The notes below the pieces were generated by a model. That model made no database searches, had not been told where the DNA came from, and was given only the letters and a program-made list of their open reading frames with translations. DNA of 64,000 nt from Rhipicephalus microplus (taxonomy: Eukaryota; Arthropoda; Arachnida; Ixodida; Ixodidae): the NCBI RefSeq assembly GCF_043290135.1, contig NC_134707.1, forward strand, positions 68,315,906 through 68,379,905, written 5' to 3'. Both the position numbers and the translations under genes were made by a program. Each line of letters begins with the position of its first letter. The stretch's first letter is position 1. Positions 56,181 to 64,000 of this stretch are shown piece by piece.

Positions 56181-57540
56181 TACCATGAATTCAAACCAAC
56201 TAGCCCAAATAGCCATTCTTCTTTATTTCTAAGCAGATGCATAGCTGTGTGGTAGAGCACTTGCTTGCCATACTAATGGCCTGCATGATTTTGATCATAA
56301 CTCAAACCCAAAAATTATAATATTTGTTTTATTTCAATTATCTTAATTTTCGGTCTTGGACAAGATCGTTTTCACTGAGAACCACCAACACCTACGCTAG
56401 AATTTCTGCAGAACAAACTCTTTACCGCTGTTACGTTATTGATGCATTATTGGCAGAATGTAAAGGGGGTTACCTTTACAAAAGGCAATTGTTTAGTGTC
56501 CCGTTGTCAAGAAAAATCGCTAAAAGCCTCTGTTCCCACGCGCACAAACACCTATAGACACCAGTTTTAGCAGTCACGTTATAGGTCATTCCTAGTCACA
56601 ATACTTGTTTATGACAAGCTTGCATACCAATCGCTTTTGATTTGGTTGATTATCAACTTATTTAGGTTATTCAATGCACACGCAGTTTATACGGTCAACA
56701 GAAAATCAATATTTTGTTGTGACTCACTACGGATGCTCCAATTGGCACGCCAGACAACTTTAAATGAACACACTGGAAAATCTCGGTTCGAAACTCAAAT
56801 TGCGTTCTTTTATGCTATTTATTATTCTCAAGTCGGAATCGATAAAGCGCAATATTTACTTGCAACGTAATATGTCTCAGAGCATGTTGATCATTGGTTC
56901 AAGATAAGAAAAATCGCATGCAAGACTAACGTTTTTCAAAATGAGTTTTTTACCAAAAAAAATCAAAGGATGGAACCAACTGCCTTCTACCGTTACCTCT
57001 ACTATCTCAAATTATTTTGTTTTATTTTATGTTAGAATTAGTGTTGAATTTTTGGGGTTTGTTAGATTTTTTATTTGCATGTGTATTTTTGTTGCAGATA
57101 ATGATTGAGGTGAATGATTATTTGTTTGGCTTACTATGTAACTTTTTGTATTCGACTTTTTGTAAACGCTCCCCTAATGTAATGCCAATTGATGCTGTGG
57201 GTAATGAAATAAATAGATAAATGGAGAAAGTGTTGATAAATAAGCATAAATTTAGGCACGAAGTATGTATTTCTTCAAGGAAAGGGGACAAAGAGTGACA
57301 TGTGCCTACCACAAACTTTAAATATGTTGTTAAGTTATATTTTTAGCAATTATTTCTTGAGAATAACTCGAGATTTAATGAGAAAACCTAATTGAACAAG
57401 AATGTTAAGGGGCTATGTACTGCCTTTGTTTCGGAGACGATGGTGACTGCATGCAGACCTTTGAACAAACAGGTACATTCCTAGCTGAAGAATGATTTGT
57501 GCAGCTATACCTTTTGCCGGCGACACAATCTGAACTCACA
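56181..57540. other. Unassigned AT-rich stretch
   Basis: No motif or repeat recognised; frames of up to ~77 aa only. Confidence 0.4.
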
Positions 57541-57576
57541 TAGATGAATCATGTCAATAGCTATATATAAAGGTAT

Positions 57577-57773
57577 CCATATAAGGCTATGTGTAACCTT
57601 ACAAGGATGCTTCTTTAGCAAGCCATATATAGATGGCGGCCATACATGGTCATATACAGCAACACCCGTATATGGTTATATAACGAATTAGGTATATCAC
57701 ATTGTAAAAGGCCCATATATGGGGTTTTCCCATAAAGCCTGATATGACTGATTACTGATGTAGCCATATATGG
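57577..57773. promoter_or_regulatory. Cluster of CArG-like boxes
   Basis: Three perfect CC(A/T)6GG words, the SRF/MADS-type binding consensus, occur at 57,577-57,586 (CCATATAAGG), 57,713-57,722 and 57,764-57,773 (both CCATATATGG). A one-off version, CCATATATAG, is at 57,623-57,632. No gene is evident close by, and decay of a CATATATGG-type repeat is an equally good explanation. Confidence 0.3.
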
Positions 57774-57964
57774 AAATTTTATTTCTCCTTATAAAGAAGT
57801 TTTGTAAGGGATACCATACCAAGTTTGGTATCGATACCAATATTGAAACGGCCAAGAGGAATACAAGTCGTAGGCGGCTTGATAGATAGATACGCTCAAA
57901 GTCGCCAAAGCTCGCTAAGAAATACTTGGCATTTATTATGATAACGTTGGCACGTGTTTCATCT

Positions 57965-58090
57965 GAAAATTGACTAAATTCTACGCTCATGGCACGCTCG
58001 TGGCCGTTTTGCTAGCTCCACTAATACCTCATTTGTTATCAGGTGACGCGAATAGATGACGAATATAAATTACTTGTTCAAACATGATAG
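57965..58090 (+). repeat. Solitary diverged 147-bp satellite unit
   Basis: CGCTCATGGCACGCTCGTGG, GCTAGCTCCACTAATACC and TGTTCAAACATGATAGTGATGACAT line up with the unit at 1-572 (CTCATGATGTGCTCTCGGTGG and so on). It is one monomer, far from the array. Confidence 0.65.
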
Positions 58091-59340
58091 TGATGACATA
58101 GAAGGTATGCAAGGCATAATTTATCTCCGCCTCTTAGCACTGTGCTGATTTTAGAGTGACATATTGTTCTTCCTCATTCGTTGCTTCGCATACAATCTAT
58201 TCTTACTGTACGTGGGATCTTCATTTTTTCTCTTTCTTACTAGCAGGGGCACTGTTACTGACATGAGGTTTTCAAGTTGATAAAAAGTTCAGTTGAAGAC
58301 ATCGCTTGTTCTACGTGTTTCCTGTTATGGCTGATTTTCTTACGCTGTTTATTTATAGTTTTTTCATACAAGAAAAGGTACACAAAAGCAAAAACAACAA
58401 TCAACTAACCCAGTCAGCTGTATACATTATCCTTGATATAGTCGCCATAGTTCGGAGAAAGCAAGATAAGATGAAAAAGAAGCAGACCCAGCTGGCACGT
58501 GCTGAAAAACAAGCCGACGTAAAGGAGCTCAGAGCGGGTCTATGGTCACCCCTGGTCGCTTCCTGCTCCCTTTTCCGTCAAAAACCTGAGCAGGCGATGT
58601 CGTCTACTTCCAGACCAGTCGACAGGTGGGAATACACGCTTTTACCTTCAAGATGATCAGCAATGACCAGGTGAGCCCTACGTCATCTGTCACCTCTCCA
58701 TATTCCTTAAACTACACCCCGGAACGTCTTAAGAAATGCTTTAGAGGTATGACATGGCACCCTTGAGCTGCGCCACTTTCTGGAACTAAACTGCAGGAAT
58801 GTCCTGTATCTCAGCATCACCCCCACTGAATTTTGTTGTGAAAATTACACTGTTGTCACGCGGGCTCTACTGACTGTGACCAGAGAATATTCAGATTAGG
58901 GTAGAATGCAGACAAATACTTCTACTCACCGTCAGATAAGCTCGGTTAAGAATGATTGTAGTCCACACACGTCCAGCTGCCAGATCTTAGTTTGGCTCAC
59001 GTGGGCACTAGGCTGGATTCCGATTATTTTCTGTCATGTAGGAAAGACTGCATTGAATTGCAACCAAGAAATTCGAACAAGATAAGCCATGAATGCGATC
59101 AAGAGTGCATAATCAAGGTAACAATAACCGAGTGTTCTTAACGTTATATTAGCTTGTCCTTAATAGAATGTATGATAGTGGCCACTCGTGCTTCACACAC
59201 CATCCTCGTTTATTTGTCGATTGAACTACAATTACTTGATCACTAACCATCTTATGTGGATGAATATTATTGCATTAGCAATTATATGGAGACTTTCAGA
59301 TGGATTTTGCCGGCGGTGTCCATGTCTCTCACAGTATATG
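58091..59340. other. Unassigned stretch
   Basis: A frame at 58,306-58,656 (116 aa) has a hydrophobic N-terminal segment followed by a Lys-rich stretch (RRKQDKMKKKQTQ), but no family is recognised and it probably is not a gene. Confidence 0.35.
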
Positions 59341-59357
59341 TATACATACGTACTCTC

Positions 59358-59500
<143 letters not shown>

Positions 59501-59527
59501 ATGCAAAAATGCAAGAAAAAAAATCTG

Positions 59528-59602
59528 TGTGCAGAATCGAACTTGGATCCTCTGAATCGTGAGTGCGAATCGTTAACCACCGAGCCACCGCGAAGAACGT
59601 CC
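59528..59602 (-). mobile_element. tRNA-like SINE head (not Ruka)
   Basis: The minus strand reads GCGGTGGCTCGGTGGTTAACG, a good box A (TGGCTCGGTGG), and ~30 bases later CCAAGTTCGATTCTGC, a good box B. Spacing fits a tRNA gene. Acceptor-stem pairing is poor, so it is a tRNA-derived SINE or pseudogene and not a working tRNA. Its 3' side passes into an A/T-rich stretch and the (CA)n(TA)n tract. Confidence 0.6.
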
Positions 59603-60117
59603 TTCAGCATTCAAACGGAAAGCCATTTATATGTACCACTTACCTCTGATGACCGGACTCACTGGGAATTATCGTGTTTTCTCTATTAGCGGCAAGATGG
59701 CGCAATGAGCGCGCGTCTACACATCACGCGGTGGCAAGCAATTTAATCTCCCACGTGTAACATGCCCCGCTTAGATGAGGGGGCGACGCTCTGTCGAGCA
59801 CCCTTTTCTCGCGGGAAAGATTGTACGTCTTGGCTGGCCCCGGGCTTTACCTAGACTGATTCTTTTGTAGTTAACAGGCACTCAAAGTCACTGCGATCTT
59901 GGCCAACTTCACTTGAGAAAAGTGTGCGCTTTTAAGACACCACGAAGTAACAACTCAGTCACTTATTCGCATGCATATGTGCCTATGAGTAGGTTTCATG
60001 GGTCATTTGCACGTGAGAATTGCGGGGCGCGTTTCGATCTGCTTTCTATACTGCGCGTGCCCTTCCAATTCGTTGCCATCGCGTTCGTTGCTTCGCCTAT
60101 GCGGCAAAGCATTGGCA
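59603..60117. other. Unassigned stretch
   Basis: Moderately GC-rich, no coding motif; possibly an old interspersed repeat. Confidence 0.35.
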
Positions 60118-60575
60118 TTTTAGGGGCGAAGCTCCTTATAGCGGAACTCGTTTGTCCCTCGTAGTCGTAGTAGTAGTCATAGTGTGTAACCAGTCTTAAA
60201 TTTTGACCTCCAAGGTGGTGCTGGTGAGAGATTTCTTCTGTGCGTCGTTGAACAATAAAAATTCGCAGCGTGCGCGCTAAATAAAAGCCGAATACCCCTG
60301 TCTCTCCTTCCCCCTTAGCAGCCATTGGCATGTACATTGAGCACTATCTGAGAAGAAAGGGTTGCTACGTTATACTCGCTGGGCATAACCTCCTTCGTTT
60401 TAGAAAGGTTTATCGAGCTTTGGGTTACAGTGCCATGAATACAGTGAACTAGTATATACTATGAACTCGAGGTGGTTAAAGGTTGGAAGTAGATACGAAG
60501 CACAAGCCGTAAGCAAATGTGCGTGTGCCACCTCTCGTTTAGTCCTTGCAATGTCCGCTGGATGGCGGTGCATAT
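60118..60575 (-). repeat. Interspersed repeat with GGGGCGAAGC ends, copy B (partial)
   Basis: Inverted relative to copies A and C. It starts TTTAGGGGCGAAGCTCCTTATAG and contains the complement of AAGGAGGTTATGCCCAGCGAG and ACCACCTCGAGTTCA. It is cut at 60,575 by the Ruka SINE, and the (CCGTCCATN)n half is missing. Confidence 0.8.
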
Positions 60576-60578
60576 CCG

Positions 60579-60793
60579 GATTGATTGATTGATTTGTGGG
60601 GTTTAACGTCTCAAAACCACCATATGATTATGAGAGACGCCGTAGTGGAGGGCTCCGGAAATTTTGACCACCTGGGGTTCTTTAACGTGCACCCAAATCT
60701 GAGCACACGGGCCTACAACATTTCCGCCTCCATTGGAAATGCAGCCGCCGCAGCCGGGATCCGAACCCCCGCCTGCGGGTCAGCAGCCGAGTA
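60579..60793 (-). mobile_element. Ruka SINE, head-truncated
   Basis: The tail GATTGATTGATTGATTTGTGGG begins at 60,579 and the body follows, but the sequence stops within the tRNA-like part after CAGCAGCCGAGTA (60,793); box A is lost. It abuts the broken end of repeat copy B. Confidence 0.9.
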
Positions 60794-61028
60794 AGTTGTG
60801 GCGAATTAGTCCGTTGGTAACAGTGCACAAAACCGACGATAATTACTTAAGAGTGCGAGCTACCGACTACGGGTAATTTATTACCACTTACCTACAGCAT
60901 CCTAATCCTAACACTACGTCCATAAAATGGGCTCGTCGTCGCTTAACATATGTGTACTTGTTATGAAAGCAGGAAATATGTACTTTCATTATGTTGCGAC
61001 TGTGTGAGATTAAGAGTTCTTTTTTCCG

Positions 61029-61291
61029 AGAAGATAGTGCACCCCGCCGCGATGGTCTAGTAGCTAAGATACTCGGCTGCTGACCCGCACGTCGCGGGTT
61101 CAAATCCCGGCTGCAGCGGCTGCATTTCCGATGGAGGCGGAAATTCTGTAGGCCCGTGTGCTGAGATTTGGGTGCACGTTAAAGAACCCCAAGTGGTCGA
61201 AATTTCCGGAGCCCTCCACTACGGCGTCTCTCATAATCATAGGGTGGTTTTGGCACGTTAAGCCCCACATATCAATCAGAAGATAGCGCAC
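61029..61291 (+). mobile_element. Ruka SINE, full length, with target duplication
   Basis: The SINE (61,043-61,277) has box A TGGTCTAGTAGCTAAG and box B GGTTCAAATCC near 61,098, the body with GTGCACGTTAAAGAACCCCA, and ends ATCAATC. AGAAGATAGTGCAC (61,029-61,042) and AGAAGATAGCGCAC (61,278-61,291) form a 14-bp target duplication with one mismatch. The pol III boxes are intact, so transcription is possible. Confidence 0.95.
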
Positions 61292-61551
61292 ACTTGGGTC
61301 ACGGCGATTAGCTCAGTATTTACATATGCTGTGTTCAATATTCCTAAAAGGTTACTAAAAATCACTCGTTGAAGCGGATCTGGTTGCGTTGTTTACAGTG
61401 AAAGCTGGAGTTCGATTGCGGAACGATTCCACTCCTGTTGTTCTTTGTTTTCGCCGCCATTAGTCGTGCGCAATTGGTCACAGCACGCGTGAGGTGCGCT
61501 TCAACCCATTCCAGATGGCTAATGGTGGAGAAAAGCAAAGAAAAAAAACGG

Positions 61552-62524
61552 TAGCGTATCCACGGGGTGAATTATAGAGAGAGGGGCGAAGCATTCGTCC
61601 GTCCATTCGTTCTTGCTTCCGTCTATACATGCGTCCGTCTGTGTGACCGTCCGTGCGTGCGTCTGTTTGTGCGTCCACACGTCCATCCGTGCATCCGTCC
61701 CTGCGTTCGTCTATGCATCCGGCCCTGCGTCCATCCATGTGGCCATATGGCTGTGCAGCCATTCATGCGTCCGTCCATGCATCTGTCTGTGTGTCCGTTT
61801 GCCCATCTAGTCAACACTCCAAGTATCACCATTAAGCATCTTTTCAACATATATTCCGCATATAGAAGCACCGCCATCCAGCGGACATTCCCAGGACTAA
61901 ACGAGAGGTGACACACGCACACTTTCTTACGGCTTGCGCTTCGTGTCTACTTCCCACCTTTAACCACCTCGAGTTCGTGGTATATACTAGTTCACCATGT
62001 TCATGGCACTGCTGCCCAACGCTCACTAAACCTTTCTAAAACCAAGGAGGTTAAGCCAGCGAGTATAGCGTAGCAACCCTTTCTTGTCAGATAGTGCTCA
62101 ACGTACGTGCAAATGGCTGCTAATGGGGAATGAGAGACAAGAGAATTCGGCTTTTGCTTCGTGTCTGCTTCCTACCTTTAACCACCTCGAGTTCATGGTA
62201 TATACTAGTTCACTGTTTTAGTGCCACTGCGGCCCAACGCTCGCTAAGCCTTTCTAAAACCAAGGAGGTTATGCCCAGCGAGTGTTACGTAGCAACCCTG
62301 TCTTGTGAGATTGTGCCTAATGTACATGTCTATCGCTGCTAATGGGGAATGAGAGACGGGAGAATTCGGCTTTTATTTAACGCACACGCTGCGAATTTTT
62401 CGTTGTTCAACAACAAACAGGAGAAATCTCCCTCTAACACCACCTTGCATGTCACAACGTAAGACTGCTTACGCACTACGATAAGGGACGAATGGGTGCC
62501 ACTTTAAGGAGCCTCGCCCCTAAA
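61552..62524 (+). repeat. Interspersed repeat with GGGGCGAAGC ends, copy C
   Basis: Begins at an A-run and GGTAGCGTATCCACG, passes GGGGCGAAGC at ~61,582, has the (CCGTCCATN)n tract at 61,598-61,800, and ends AAGGAGCCTCGCCCCTAAAT. Compared with copy A it has an extra 218-bp internal unit. Pro/Ser/Cys/Arg-rich frames across the CCGTCC tract are artefacts. Confidence 0.8.
61939..62374 (+). repeat. 218-bp internal tandem duplication in copy C
   Basis: CTTCGTGTCTACTTCC at 61,939 and CTTCGTGTCTGCTTCC at 62,157 start two units; each includes ACCACCTCGAGTTC, AACCAAGGAGGTTA and GGGGAATGAGAGAC. Copy A has one unit only, so the duplication arose in copy C or its source. Confidence 0.85.
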
Positions 62525-64000
62525 TGGAATAGAATTGTTCAGCCATTTCAAATTTGTATGGCTAGGAGTACAGTGAATAAGAATACGGTGGTGTTGGTAT
62601 ATGGTGGTTAGAAGATGAGAAAGGCACCTAATTTCTGCAATCCGGTCGGGAGCACGGCGCAGTGCCTAAAGAATATTCTAGTTCAGAATACCTAGGATGA
62701 AAACGCATGCACCCTTTCCCCCTCCGAGCTAATCTCGTTTTTTTCGCTAGCCCCGCCCTCAGCGTGCGTATAGCGGTCTCTTGCGCGTGCGACTGCTGCG
62801 TCGCGTGCGTAATGCAAACCGTTCGCTGGCAGGCAGCCAGCGGGCACAAGTCAGCTACGTGTTTTTCGCGCGCGCCGATCGTCTTCGTCGCGTCGCGGAG
62901 GCGTAGCCCGACCGCTCGCTTTGAGCGGGTACCACGGGGGTCATCGACCTCCCGTCGCTATGGAAAGGACACATCTCCGTGTGCTCTGACCTTGTCAGCT
63001 GCGCTAAAGAGTGGCCCTTTTGCCTGGGTAAGGTACCGTCCATCTTGCGGCATGGGGCCGCGAGATATGTCGCTTCTGCTCGGGCACCCTTGTCCGGGAA
63101 GGTCCGTTCACCCAAAACAAAACAAGACCCGTCCTCTAACCAGGGGCGGGCCCCCTACCGGGGCGAACGCAACTGGATGATGATGGGTTGATGAGTGATA
63201 TGTACTTAGGACGCGGTGCTTTCGGGTGCCAACTCCCCTTCCTTTCTGACAACGGTATGAGAAAGCAAAAACCATCCGGCAGCCAGGTCACACGCACTCT
63301 TCAACGGCTGTGTTTTTAGATACGTCGTTAGTTACGTCACTCAACGCCTACATAACATTCAACGCCTACATAACATAAGTTCAACGCCTACATAACAGCT
63401 GACGCAGCGTGAATGGTTGAGCAACACGAAAAATCTTACTTCGTTTTTTTTCACTAGCAGACGTTATCTGCGTCAGCCTTGCAAGGGGAGAAAGACGGAG
63501 GCGAGTGGCAGCTGCAAGAGAAGTGAGCATGCGACACGAGATGCGAGCATGCACAGTGGGTGTGTCAACAGCGCCGCCAACACCAGATTAGGACTACGTG
63601 CGACTCTAAAATGCTCCGCATTTGAGACGGGCTAGGAAGGCCGAATGCCTGCAGCAACTACGTACCGATGATGCGGCGCAGGCTTCGCCCCCGCGCTAAA
63701 TCACGAACAGGAATCCAAGCGCCGGTGACAGACACATCCTGCAAACCAAGCCGCTGAGTTAGCTCGTGATGTGAAACGCTTGCAACAACGCGGCGTTGCG
63801 GCGATCAAATGTGGTCATTGCGGAATCGCGTCCGCCGGGCGAACGGCCGCTTTCGGCGGGAGTTTCTCCAGCGGCACATTGGATTCGGCTGCGACGTCTG
63901 TGACCGCCATTGTTCAAGAACAACTACTGTGATTAACACATTGCAAAATGTATTTAACGTTCATTACACTCCTTACCGTAGTCATGGTAGGCATAATGTG
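62525..64000. other. CpG-rich right end, no gene assigned
   Basis: From ~62,700 the sequence is visibly richer in CpG than the rest. A 157-aa frame (62,707-63,180) is Arg/Ser/Pro-rich with no motif and probably reflects composition. The part after 63,600 is also CpG-rich and could be the start of a CpG-dense promoter or repeat running off the window. No exon is supported. Confidence 0.35.
63341..63397 (+). repeat. Three perfect 17-bp repeats
   Basis: TCAACGCCTACATAACA occurs without change at 63,341, 63,359 and 63,381, separated by 1 and 5 bases. Confidence 0.9.

Noticed and set aside
57811..57845. Further satellite unit suggested by ACCAAGTTTGGTAT next to a 16-bp perfect palindrome (57,825-57,840)
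   Set aside because: A short match to the 147-bp unit is present, but spacing to the clear monomer at 57,965 does not fit the 147-bp period and the rest does not align.
58306..58656. Small membrane-protein gene
   Set aside because: It has a hydrophobic start and a basic segment but no family match, no poly(A) or promoter evidence, and sits among repeats.
59528..59602. Functional tRNA gene
   Set aside because: Box A and box B are good, but acceptor-stem pairing and a clear anticodon stem are lacking; a SINE head or pseudogene fits better.
62707..63180. 157-residue Arg/Ser/Pro-rich protein
   Set aside because: Overlapping frames are open on both strands because the DNA is GC-rich; no motif is present.

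Overview
The window looks like a repeat-saturated arthropod nuclear genome, most likely an ixodid (hard) tick. Four copies match the tick tRNA-derived SINE called Ruka as I recall it, and there are degenerate Ty3/Gypsy, I-type, CR1/L2-type and R1/LOA-type retrotransposons plus Penelope-like elements. No rRNA gene, functional tRNA gene, bacterial operon or CRISPR array is visible. Family names come from reading protein motifs and from memory, not from a search.

Layout. 1-1.5 kb: 147-bp tandem satellite, an interspersed repeat and a 70-bp duplication. 1.93-2.82 kb: the only convincing host-type gene, an intronless reading frame for a UBE2Z-like ubiquitin-conjugating enzyme whose catalytic cysteine position is isoleucine, with a poly(A) signal. 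2.8-8.4 kb: no recognisable gene. 8.4-12.1 kb: minus-strand Ty3/Gypsy pol remnant (Gypsy-1). 13.6-15.3 and 17.4-19.3 kb: two unrelated long imperfect palindromes, each broken by a later insertion.

19.3-42.8 kb is a stack of retroelements. A minus-strand CR1/L2-like LINE abuts a plus-strand Ty3/Gypsy element (Gypsy-2, from 22.86 kb). Gypsy-2 is cut inside its integrase by a ~670-bp tick repeat (called TR670 here), and TR670 is itself cut by a 5.8-kb I-type LINE and, separately, by a 2.25-kb Penelope-like element. Gypsy-2 resumes at 35.61 kb and ends in a polypurine tract at 36.45 kb. Each junction in the nest has a matching target-site duplication. A second I-type LINE of the same family follows head-to-head at 37.04-42.76 kb.

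42.8-64 kb: a TATC/TGTC microsatellite, a truncated Ruka with a perfect 15-bp target duplication, the 3' part of an R1/LOA-like LINE (minus), a near full-length A-rich R1/LOA-like LINE (50.06-55.3 kb), a truncated Penelope-like element, a TA/TG microsatellite beside a tRNA-like SINE head, two more Ruka copies, two more copies of the interspersed repeat seen at the left edge, and a CpG-rich unassigned end.

Nearly all reading frames here are fossils of selfish elements with frameshifts, stops and lost catalytic residues. The genes do not work together as a pathway; the order of insertion is the main information the window holds.
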